Assembly (NCBI GenBank): GCA_036557785.1
Contig: DATBGZ010000012.1
Location: 74,457 to 138,456, forward strand
Direction: 5' to 3'
From: DATBGZ01 sp036557785
GTDB taxonomy: Bacteria; Actinomycetota; Actinomycetes; Mycobacteriales; Micromonosporaceae
DNA length: 64,000 nt
The number at the start of each line of letters is the position of its first letter. Positions within the stretch are counted from its first letter, which is position 1. The position numbers and the translations under genes were made by a program. The notes beneath the pieces were generated by a model that was given only the letters and a program-made list of their open reading frames with translations, ran no database searches and had not been told where the DNA came from. Positions 33,933-41,984 of the stretch are shown here, one piece after another.

Positions 33933-34646
33933 GTGTCCGACCGCCGGCGAAGCGCTCACGGCTACGTGCCCGTGCGGGACAGCTACGACCGGGTGGCTCG
34001 GCGTTACGCGGACGAGATCGGCGGCGAACTCGCCGGCAAGCCGCTGGATCGTGCGCTGCTGCGGACGCTTCTCGAGTTGGTCGACGACGTGGCTGAGGCT
34101 ACCTCGGATGGCGCGCCGGGGCACGACAGCGCGGGGCGACTGGCGGACCTGGGGTGCGGGCCGGGGCACGTGGCCGCCCACCTGACGGCGCTGGGCCGGC
34201 CGACGGTCGGCATCGACCTGTCGCCGGCCATGGTCGAGGTCGGGCGCGGCCGGTATCCGCAGGTCAAGTTCCGGGTCGGCTCGTTGCTGGATCTGCCGGC
34301 AGCCGACGCCGAGTTCCTCGGCGCGGTCGCCCTGTACTCGGTCATCCACCTGGCCCCAGCCGACCGGCCGCGGGCGTACGCGCAGATGAGCCGGGTGATC
34401 CGACCCGGCGGTTGGCTGCTGCTCGCCTTCCATACCTGCCACCCGGACGGCACCACGGGGGTCAACCACGTCAACGAGTGGTGGGGAGAAGAGGTCGACC
34501 TCGATTTCCACGTCCTCGACCCGACTGAGGTGGTCTCGGGTCTCGAGGCCGCCGGATTCGTGGTGATGGCCCGGACAGACCGCGCGCCCTGGCCGGGCGC
34601 GGAGCACCCGAGCCGGCGCTGTTATCTGCTGTGCCGGCGACCGTAG
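33933..34646 (+). CDS. Class I SAM-dependent methyltransferase
   Basis: A 237-residue methyltransferase with the SAM-binding motif I LADLGCGPGHVAAHL near residue 70, the acidic residue of motif II in VGIDLSPAM, and motif post-I SVIHLAPAD. Its C-terminal half fits the common methyltransferase type 11/25 fold. The GTG at 33933 has no clear ribosome-binding site and the transcript may be leaderless. It is transcribed away from the secreted protein gene, with 64 bases between the starts. Substrate unknown. Confidence 0.88.
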   Translation: MSDRRRSAHGYVPVRDSYDRVARRYADEIGGELAGKPLDRALLRTLLELVDDVAEATSDGAPGHDSAGRLADLGCGPGHVAAHLTALGRPTVGIDLSPAMVEVGRGRYPQVKFRVGSLLDLPAADAEFLGAVALYSVIHLAPADRPRAYAQMSRVIRPGGWLLLAFHTCHPDGTTGVNHVNEWWGEEVDLDFHVLDPTEVVSGLEAAGFVVMARTDRAPWPGAEHPSRRCYLLCRRP

Positions 34647-34700
34647 CGCCGCGGGCGCGGCACGCCGGTCGCCGCCCGGCCCACGGATAGGCTGCGCGCC

Positions 34701-35219
34701 ATGCGCCGGGTGCTGGTGACCATGGTCACGCTGACGTTCCTGCTCGGCGCATGCTCGTCGGGACCGTCGGCGGATGACTGGGCCAGGTCGGTCTGCGACG
34801 CCCTGACCCCATGGCGGGCCGCGATTGACGACCTCAACGAGCGGGCGTCCGAACAGATGGCGAGCAGCACCACGCCCGAGCAGACCCGGCAGCACCTGGT
34901 GGCGCTGGTGACGGACGCGCGCGAGGCCACGGAGACGGCCCGGGCGGCTGTGGCCTCCGCCGGGATCCCCGACGTCGCGGGCGGGGCGCAGGTGGCCGAC
35001 GGCTTCACCACCTCGCTCTCCGAGACCCGCGACGCGTACGCGGCCGCGGCCGACGAGCTGCTCGCGCTGCCCGCCGATGACGAGGCGGCCTTCTACGACG
35101 GTGTGGTGGCGGTCCTCGGTCGCCTGAACCAGCGCTACGAACAGGCCGGCACCGAGCTGACGAAGCTGGACTCGCCACAGTTGCGCGACGCGTTCGACCG
35201 CCTCCCCGAGTGCAGCTAG
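34701..35219 (+). CDS. Putative lipoprotein
   Basis: A 172-residue lipoprotein with a lipobox L15-G-A-C18 after a short hydrophobic signal (MRRVLVTMVTLTFLLGAC). The mature part is helical and acidic with repeated Ala and Thr, resembling coiled-coil surface lipoproteins; no catalytic motif is seen. The start ATG 34701 is preceded by no clear Shine-Dalgarno sequence. Confidence 0.8.
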   Translation: MRRVLVTMVTLTFLLGACSSGPSADDWARSVCDALTPWRAAIDDLNERASEQMASSTTPEQTRQHLVALVTDAREATETARAAVASAGIPDVAGGAQVADGFTTSLSETRDAYAAAADELLALPADDEAAFYDGVVAVLGRLNQRYEQAGTELTKLDSPQLRDAFDRLPECS

Positions 35220-35503
35220 GGGCGAAGTGTCGTCAACCCGACACCGCATGGCACCGCCTCCCGTGTTATTGCGCTAGCCTCTCGAAGGATGTGCGTGACC
35301 AGCGGTGGGCTTCTTGTCCGGATCGGTCGCGTTCGTCCCGGGTGGGATGGGTCAACGACTTTGACGGGAGCGGCGGTTACAGCCGTGTACCGTGTTGTCG
35401 CGCTCCGTTTGGGGCGGGGGCGGGGCGGGGTAGACGCGTGCGGGCAGCGGCGCGCGGCGGGAGGCGCGCGACGGGGCGAAGCGCGCAGGGCGTGAGGAGC
35501 ACG

Positions 35504-38332
35504 GTGGCACAAGCGAGGACGGACCGACCGTCGTCACGGCGTCTTGTGATCGTCGAGTCGCCCGCGAAGGCGAAGAAGATCGCCGATTTCCTGGGCGACG
35601 GGTATGTGGTCGAGGCGAGCATGGGCCACGTCCGCGACCTGCCGCGCAACGCGGGCGACGTACCGGCCAAGTTCAAGGGCGAGTCGTGGGCGAGCCTGGG
35701 CATCGACGTGGATAACGACTTCGCCCCGCTCTATATCGTGACGCCCGACCGGACCAAGCAGGTCACGCGGCTCAGGACGCTGCTCAAGGACTGCGACGAG
35801 CTCCTTCTCGCGACCGACGAGGACCGGGAGGGCGAGGCGATCGCCTGGCACCTGGTGGAGACCCTGCACCCCCGGGTACCCGTCCGGCGCATGGTCTTCC
35901 ACGAGATCACCCGGCCGGCGATCCAGGCGGCAGTCGCCAGTCCACGCCAGATCGACCAGTCCCTGGTTGAGGCCCAGGAGGCCCGGCGCAAGCTCGACCG
36001 GCTCTACGGCTACGAGGTCTCCCCGGTGCTGTGGAAGAAGATCATGCCGAAGGGCCCGGACGGTCGGGCGCTGTCCGCCGGCCGGGTGCAGTCGGTCGCC
36101 ACCCGGATCGTGGTGGACCGGGAACGCGAGCGGATGCGCTTCCGCAGCGCCGAGTACTGGGACGTCAAGGCCGTCCTCGCGGTGACCGCGCCGGGCACAA
36201 CGGCGGGCGAGGGACCGCGAGCGTTCGCGGCCACGATGGTCTCCCTCAACGGTGATCGCCTCGCCACCGGGAAGGACTTCGAGCCGACGACCGGTGAGTT
36301 GCGGGCCGGCGCCACGGGTGTGGTGCGTCTCGACGGCGACGGGGCCCGGGGCATCGCGGCCCGGCTGACGGGCCGACCGTTCGAGGTCGTCCGGGTGGAG
36401 GAGAAGCCCTACCGGCGCCGCCCATATCCGCCGTTCATCACCTCGACCCTGCAGCAGGAGGCCGGCAGCAAGCTGCGCTACTCGTCGGCCCAGACCATGC
36501 GCACCGCCCAGCGGCTCTACGAGAACGGCTACATCACCTATATGCGCACCGACTCGGTGAACCTCGCCGAGAGCGCGGTCGCCGCCGCCCGGACCCAGAT
36601 CGCCGAACTCTATGGGGAGCGGTTCGTACCGCCGCAGCCGCGCAGCTACACCGGCAAGGTGAAGAACGCGCAGGAGGCGCACGAGGCGATCCGGCCCGCC
36701 GGCGACGTGTTCCGCACGCCGGGGGAGGTGGCGGCGGAGCTGTCCACAGAGGAGTTCCGCCTCTACGAGCTGATCTGGCGACGCACGATCGCCTCGCAGA
36801 TGACCGACGCCGTCGGCAACTCGGTCTCGGTCCGGATCCGGTCCATCACCGAGGCGAGCGAGGAGTGCGACTTCTCCGCCACGGGCAAGACCATCACCGA
36901 CCCCGGGTTCCTCAAGGCATACGTGGAGTCCACAGAGGACGCCGACGCCGCCGACGACGCGGAGCTCCGGCTGCCGACGCTCGTCCACGGCCAGCGTCTG
37001 TCCGCCGACTCGGTGGACGCGGTCGGGCACTCGACCCAGCCGCCGGCGCGGTACACGGAACCATCCCTGGTCAAGGCTCTGGAAGAGCTCGGCATCGGCC
37101 GGCCATCGACGTACGCGTCGATCATGCAGACCATCCAGGACCGCGGGTACGTCTTCAAGCGCGGGCAGGCACTCGTACCGTCCTTCCTCGCCTTCGCCGT
37201 CGTGGGGCTGCTGGAGAACCACTTCCCGCAGCTCGTCGACTTCGAGTTCACCGCGGCGATGGAGAACGAGCTCGATGACATCGCGGATGGCCAGGCCGCC
37301 GCGCTGGACTTCCTCCGGGCCTTCTACTTCGGCGCGCCGACCCGCTCGATGCGGGAGATCGCCGAGGGCGGCGGGCTGAAGCGGATGGTGACCGAGAACC
37401 TCGGCGAGATCGACGCCCGAGGGATCAACTCGATCCCGCTCTTCAGCGACGAGGCAGGGCGGGAGGTCGTCGTACGGGTGGGCCGGTATGGTCCCTACCT
37501 GCAGCGCTCGGTGCCGGAGAGCGGGCCGGCGCCCTCCACTGAGGACGGTGGGGAAGGCGGCGGTGGCGACCGCGTCTCGCTGCCCGACGGCATCGCGCCG
37601 GACGAGCTCACACCGGAGAAGGTGGACGAGCTGTTCCTCGGCGGTGGCGGGGAGCGCAAGCTCGGCGAGCACCCGCAGACCGGTGAGCCGATCGTGCTCA
37701 AGTCGGGCCGGTACGGTCCCTACGTCACCACGGGCGAGAAGAACGCGTCGCTGCTCAAGTCGATGTCACCGGAGACGATGACGCTCGAGGACGCGCTCAA
37801 GGCGCTGTCACTGCCCCGGCTGGTGGGCAAGGACCCCGAGGGCGTCGAGATCTTCGCCGGGCCGGGTCGCTACGGTCCGTACATCCGCCGCGGCGACGAC
37901 TACCGGTCGCTCGTGGACGAGGACCAGATCTTCACGGTCAGCCTCGGTGAGGCGCTGGAGCTGCTGGCCGCGCCGAAGACGCGCCAGCGGCGCGCGGCGC
38001 AGCCGCCGCTGCGGGAACTCGGCCCTGACCCGATCACCGAGAAGCCGCTCGTGGTCAAGGACGGCCGCTTCGGGCCGTACGTGACCGACGGGGAGACCAA
38101 CGCGTCGCTGCGGCGGGGCCAGTCGGTCGAGGCGCTGACCGTCGAGCAGGCCAGCGAGATGCTCGGCGAGAAGCGCGCGAAGGGGCCGGCGCCACGCAAG
38201 CGCGCCACCCGCGCGGTCAAGGCGACGGCGCCGGCGAAGGCGACCTCGCCGAGGAAGACCGTGGCGAAGAAGGCGGCCGCGAAGAAGACCACCAAGGCGG
38301 TCCGCAAGTCCACGCCTCCGGCCGACGAGTAG
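35504..38332 (+). CDS. topA: DNA topoisomerase I
   Basis: Type IA topoisomerase that relaxes negative supercoils (942 residues from GTG 35504, with GAGGAG just upstream). The Toprim domain has RRLVIVESPAKAKK (Glu18) and ATDEDREGEAIAWH (Asp105, Asp107, Glu109). The catalytic tyrosine is Tyr346 in ITYMRTDS. The C-terminal region contains the GRYGPY(L/V/I)-type repeats of actinobacterial enzymes, with no zinc fingers, and ends in a Lys/Ala-rich tail (about the last 55 residues) that aids processivity in related enzymes. A 284-base gap with no recognised gene precedes it. Confidence 0.96.
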   Translation: MAQARTDRPSSRRLVIVESPAKAKKIADFLGDGYVVEASMGHVRDLPRNAGDVPAKFKGESWASLGIDVDNDFAPLYIVTPDRTKQVTRLRTLLKDCDELLLATDEDREGEAIAWHLVETLHPRVPVRRMVFHEITRPAIQAAVASPRQIDQSLVEAQEARRKLDRLYGYEVSPVLWKKIMPKGPDGRALSAGRVQSVATRIVVDRERERMRFRSAEYWDVKAVLAVTAPGTTAGEGPRAFAATMVSLNGDRLATGKDFEPTTGELRAGATGVVRLDGDGARGIAARLTGRPFEVVRVEEKPYRRRPYPPFITSTLQQEAGSKLRYSSAQTMRTAQRLYENGYITYMRTDSVNLAESAVAAARTQIAELYGERFVPPQPRSYTGKVKNAQEAHEAIRPAGDVFRTPGEVAAELSTEEFRLYELIWRRTIASQMTDAVGNSVSVRIRSITEASEECDFSATGKTITDPGFLKAYVESTEDADAADDAELRLPTLVHGQRLSADSVDAVGHSTQPPARYTEPSLVKALEELGIGRPSTYASIMQTIQDRGYVFKRGQALVPSFLAFAVVGLLENHFPQLVDFEFTAAMENELDDIADGQAAALDFLRAFYFGAPTRSMREIAEGGGLKRMVTENLGEIDARGINSIPLFSDEAGREVVVRVGRYGPYLQRSVPESGPAPSTEDGGEGGGGDRVSLPDGIAPDELTPEKVDELFLGGGGERKLGEHPQTGEPIVLKSGRYGPYVTTGEKNASLLKSMSPETMTLEDALKALSLPRLVGKDPEGVEIFAGPGRYGPYIRRGDDYRSLVDEDQIFTVSLGEALELLAAPKTRQRRAAQPPLRELGPDPITEKPLVVKDGRFGPYVTDGETNASLRRGQSVEALTVEQASEMLGEKRAKGPAPRKRATRAVKATAPAKATSPRKTVAKKAAAKKTTKAVRKSTPPADE

Positions 38333-38355
38333 GCCGCCGACCCCGACCGCGGGAT

Positions 38356-39678
38356 TCAGTCGCCGAAGATCTGGCGCGTGTAGTCGTTGGCGAAGACGCG
38401 ATCCGGGTCCGCGTGTTCCCGGACCGCGAGGAAGTCGTCGAACCGGGGGTAGGCCGGGCGCAGGTCCGCCGCGGTGCGGTAGTGCATCTTGCCCCAGTGC
38501 GGCCGACCCCCGAGCCCGGCGCAGATCGTCTCGAAGGCTCGGAAGTAGCGCTCGTACGGCATCCCAACGAACTGATGGATCGCGATATAGGCGTTGTCGC
38601 GTCCGTGGCCGTGGGAGAGCCAGATGTCATCGCCCGCGGTGAAGCGCACCTCGACCGGGAAGGCGATGCGGTCCGGGATGGCATCGATGATCTTCCGCAG
38701 AGCCGTGAACGCCTCGGGGAGTGCCTCGCGGGGCAGGCCGTACTCCATCTCGACGAAGCGGACGCGTCGCGGCGAGGTGAAGACGAGGTCGGAGCGCTGC
38801 GTGTAGTCGCGCGCAGAGACCGCGGTCGCCATCCCGCGCAGCAGGCCCGGCGTCCAGGACGGAACCGCCCGGCAGAGCCTGACCACGACGCCCAGGGCGG
38901 TGTTCTCGAAGAGGTCGTCGTTGAGCCAGGCAGCGAACCGGCTGCGTGGGCGATCGTCGGCCGGCACCCGATTGTTCGCCTTGGTCAGCACGCGGTCGGT
39001 GTAGGGAACCCAGTAGAACTCGAAGTGGTCGTTGCTCTCGACGTGCTCGGACAGGCCGGCGAGGACATCGCCGAGCCGGCCCGGGCGCTCGTCGGCGTGC
39101 AGGACGAACGCCTCGGTCGCCTGCAGCGTCACCTCGGTGACGACACCGACCGCGCCCACCCCCACCCGCGCCGCGGCGAAGAGTTCGGGCGAGGAGTCGG
39201 CGGAGCAGCGCACGATCTGCGCGGTCCCGGTCACGACCTGCAGTTCCGTGACAAAGGTCGACAGGCAGCCGTACGCCTTTCCCGTTCCGTGGGTTCCGGT
39301 CGCGAGCGCCCCACTGACTGTCTGCACGTCGATGTCGCCGAGATTGGGCAGGGCCAGACCGAGCGCGGCGAGTTGGGCGTTGAGCACGTGCAGGGGCGTG
39401 CCTGCCGCCACTCGGACCCGGTTCGTGGTGGCATCGGTGGCGACGATCCCGGTCAGCGCCGACATGTCCAACCAGGTCCCCGCGGTGGCCGCCGCGGCGG
39501 TGAACGAGTGGCCGGCGCCGAGCGGCTTGACCGTGCCACCGTTGGCGCGCGCGGAGCGGACGGCGTCGACGACCTCGTCCGGGCTCCCCGGGCGCACCAC
39601 GCCCGCCGCGACCGCGGTCTGGTTCCCCGCCCAGTTGCGCCACGCGGCTGGTGACCCGGTCACCTTGCTCATGGGCAC
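38356..39678 (-). CDS. FAD-linked D-arabinono-1,4-lactone / gulonolactone oxidase family protein
   Basis: A 440-residue VAO-type flavoprotein. Residues ~10-180 hold the FAD-binding PCMH domain with VKPLGAGHSFTAAAAT, whose His could bind FAD covalently. The C-terminal ALO domain carries the family motif PHWGKMHY. The GTG at 39678 has GAGGAG eight bases upstream on the minus strand. It oxidises a sugar lactone or alditol; the substrate cannot be chosen from sequence. It converges with topA 23 bases away. Confidence 0.9.
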   Translation of the reverse strand: MPMSKVTGSPAAWRNWAGNQTAVAAGVVRPGSPDEVVDAVRSARANGGTVKPLGAGHSFTAAAATAGTWLDMSALTGIVATDATTNRVRVAAGTPLHVLNAQLAALGLALPNLGDIDVQTVSGALATGTHGTGKAYGCLSTFVTELQVVTGTAQIVRCSADSSPELFAAARVGVGAVGVVTEVTLQATEAFVLHADERPGRLGDVLAGLSEHVESNDHFEFYWVPYTDRVLTKANNRVPADDRPRSRFAAWLNDDLFENTALGVVVRLCRAVPSWTPGLLRGMATAVSARDYTQRSDLVFTSPRRVRFVEMEYGLPREALPEAFTALRKIIDAIPDRIAFPVEVRFTAGDDIWLSHGHGRDNAYIAIHQFVGMPYERYFRAFETICAGLGGRPHWGKMHYRTAADLRPAYPRFDDFLAVREHADPDRVFANDYTRQIFGD

Positions 39679-39846
39679 CGTGAATACTCCTCACATCTGG
39701 CCGACGTCAACCACCTCGATCGTCCGGTAAGGCAGAATTGCACGAAGCCGCGGCCGATGCACCGCCTTGGGGTGAACGGTCAGCGCCCGGTCGGCGTTGG
39801 TAGGTCGTGGCAGCGTGGACACCTGGGACGGTTGGACGGTGGGCCA

Positions 39847-40488
39847 GTGACGGCGACAACGACGATGACGGCGGGTCCATTGCGCCGGACGCCCGTTCAG
39901 GGCCGCAGCGTCGCCCGGGTTGCGCGAATGCTCGATACGTGTGCTGAGATCATCGACGATGTCGGTTACGAAGGCTTCACGACAACGCTGCTCGCGGAGC
40001 GGGCCGGGGTCGCGATCGGGTCGGTGTACCAGTTCTTTCCGGACAAGCGTGCCGTGGTCGCCGCGCTGACCAAGCGCAACGTCGAGGCGTACGTGCAGCG
40101 ACTCTCGGAGCGGATGAGCGGCGGCGGCATGACCCGGTGGGTCGAGGCCGTGGACGCGGCGTTGGACGAATACATCGACATGCACCGCAATGTTCCGGGC
40201 TTTCGAACGCTGCACTTCGGAGATGTCGTGGACCTCAACCTGCTCGATCCCGAGCGGGACAACAACGCGGTCATCGTCGAGCAGTTCGGCGCTCTGCTGG
40301 AGCGCCACTTCGGTCTGCGCCGCGATGGCCGGCTCGAGTTCGCGCTCGCGATGGCAGTGGAGATGGCCGACGCGCTGGTCAAGGCCGCGTTCCGGCACCA
40401 GGTCGAGGGTGACGAGCGCATCCTCAGCGAGGCCAAGCAGATCGTCCGCGAGTACCTCGACCGCAAGCTCTCGGGCCGGCGCTCCTAG
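39847..40488 (+). CDS. TetR-family transcriptional regulator
   Basis: A 213-residue regulator with an N-terminal TetR helix-turn-helix (GFTTTLLAERAGVAIGSVYQFFPDK, about residues 55-80) and a helical ligand domain. The GTG at 39847 is the preferred start; ATG 39865 is possible. The gene is divergent from the oxidase gene and could regulate it. Its 3' end overlaps that of the PLP-fold gene by four bases. Confidence 0.88.
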   Translation: MTATTTMTAGPLRRTPVQGRSVARVARMLDTCAEIIDDVGYEGFTTTLLAERAGVAIGSVYQFFPDKRAVVAALTKRNVEAYVQRLSERMSGGGMTRWVEAVDAALDEYIDMHRNVPGFRTLHFGDVVDLNLLDPERDNNAVIVEQFGALLERHFGLRRDGRLEFALAMAVEMADALVKAAFRHQVEGDERILSEAKQIVREYLDRKLSGRRS

Positions 40489-41714
40489 AGCAGTGTTCGC
40501 GCGTCCTCACCTCGGTAGGTGGGCACGCTGCGCTCGATCGTCTCCCCCCGCACGAGGTGCAGCTCGGTGACGTGCTCGCACAGCTCGCCCGCCTTCGCGT
40601 GCCGCCACCAGACCCGGTCGCCGGGGTGCAGGGTCGCGGCTGCGGCGCCGGCCAGGGGGGTCTGCACCTCGCCGGCGCCTTCCGTGGCGAGCAGCCGTAG
40701 CCCCGGTGGCAGGACCGGGCGCGGCAGCCGGGACGGCACTGCTGGCCCGGAGGCGATCCAGCCGCCACCGTGCACGGTGACCAGCCCGGGCCCCGGCCGC
40801 CGCACGACCGAGGTGGCGAAGAAGGCGGCGGGAGTGGGCCGCCATGCCCGGTATTCGTCGAACAGACCAGGCCCGAACAGACCCGAGCCTGCCGTGACCT
40901 CCGTGACCGAGGGATCGGCGGCGGTCAGGCGGAGGCTTCCCGTGCCACCGCCGTTGACGAACTCGAGGTCGGCGTGCTGTCGCACTGCCCGGACCGCCTT
41001 GCCCCGCCGGCGCAGCAGTTCCCGGTACGACCCGCTCTGGATCATGCGGACCATCCGGCCGTAGAGCGGCCGCCCCGGCGGCGCGTCCCCCAGGCCGGCG
41101 ATCTGAGCCTCGTACGACATCACGCCGACGAGGCGGAAGCCGGGACGGGCCACGACGCGGGCAGCGAAGGCTCCGATCACGGCCGGCGCGTGCAGAGGGG
41201 ACCGGCGCACCCCGATGTGCGCGCCGGGCATGGGTCGCCACGAGGCGTCCAGGTCGAGGCAGACCCGCAGCGTCGGGCGGTGCCCCGGCGCTGCCACGGC
41301 GTCGACCAGGTTGAGCTGCTCCTCGCTGTCGATCATGAGCGTCACGGCCGCCGCGAGCCGCTCGGAGGCGGCGAGTTCAGCGATGCCGGCTCGGTCCGCG
41401 GTGGGGTAACCCATCAGCACGTCGTCACTGACGCCCGTCGTGACGAGCCAGTTCGCCTCCGGCAGGCTGTAGGCCATCACCCCGTGGTAGCCCGGCCGGC
41501 GCAGGACGTCGCGGATCAGTTCGCGGCACCGGACGGACTTGCTCGCGACCCGGACCGGCCGTCCGGTGGCGAGCCGGACGAGGCTGGTCGCGTTGTCGTC
41601 GAAGGCGTCCGCGTCGATGATCGCGAACGGGGGGTCGAGCGACGCGGTGGCCCGGTCGAAGCGCTGGCCCATCGATGCCGGGAGCAGGTCGGTCATGGGT
41701 CTGGGCACCACCAC
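40485..41714 (-). CDS. PLP-dependent alanine racemase-fold enzyme (amino acid deaminase/aldolase type)
   Basis: A ~409-residue fold-type III PLP enzyme. The likely PLP lysine is in VRVASKSVRC (near residue 59), and the C-terminal domain carries GGGWIASGP and PGDRVWWRHAKAGELCEHV, with the metal-binding His and Cys of the D-threonine aldolase/D-serine dehydratase type. It acts on D-amino or beta-hydroxy amino acids by family, but the reaction is not certain. GTG 41714 is preferred because GGAGG lies five bases upstream; other nearby starts (41726, 41711, 41708, 41696) are possible. Confidence 0.85.
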   Translation of the reverse strand: MVVPRPMTDLLPASMGQRFDRATASLDPPFAIIDADAFDDNATSLVRLATGRPVRVASKSVRCRELIRDVLRRPGYHGVMAYSLPEANWLVTTGVSDDVLMGYPTADRAGIAELAASERLAAAVTLMIDSEEQLNLVDAVAAPGHRPTLRVCLDLDASWRPMPGAHIGVRRSPLHAPAVIGAFAARVVARPGFRLVGVMSYEAQIAGLGDAPPGRPLYGRMVRMIQSGSYRELLRRRGKAVRAVRQHADLEFVNGGGTGSLRLTAADPSVTEVTAGSGLFGPGLFDEYRAWRPTPAAFFATSVVRRPGPGLVTVHGGGWIASGPAVPSRLPRPVLPPGLRLLATEGAGEVQTPLAGAAAATLHPGDRVWWRHAKAGELCEHVTELHLVRGETIERSVPTYRGEDARTLL

Positions 41715-41879
41715 CTCTGCCTCCACAGGTGCACGGTAACCGCTCTCACCGATATGCGAAAGGAACTCGCTTTGTCATCGGTGCTGAGACGCCCCTGAGG
41801 CGGCGGGCCCTCCGGGCGAACCGTTTGCCATGGTCGGGAGTTACAGTGACCCCGCATACGGGCTCATCGGCGGCCACGT

Positions 41880-41894
41880 GGAGGTGCCACCATC
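41880..41894 (+). promoter_or_regulatory. Strong Shine-Dalgarno before an ATC codon, possible tmk start
   Basis: GGAGGT (41880-41885) is followed, seven bases after GGAGG, by ATC at 41892-41894. That ATC is in frame with the MFS-dTMP kinase gene and begins ISKPKAEG. No ATG, GTG or TTG is in frame near it. ATC initiation, or a base change from ATG, would add 31 residues to the protein. Confidence 0.5.
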
Positions 41895-41984
41895 AGTAAG
41901 CCGAAGGCCGAGGGCCCGCAGTCGCCGCGGCGCATTCCGGGGCGCGGCTCTCGTGCCGCTCGCCGGGAGCATGCACCGCGCCCG

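Noticed and set aside
35361..35393. Possible topA promoter TTGACG ... TACCGT
   Set aside because: The spacer would be 21 bases and no good -10 occurs at 17-18; not reliable.
35534..37672. Minus-strand open frame of 712 codons opposite topA
   Set aside because: topA is certain on the other strand. The frame is a low-complexity Arg/Asp/Leu/Val shadow.
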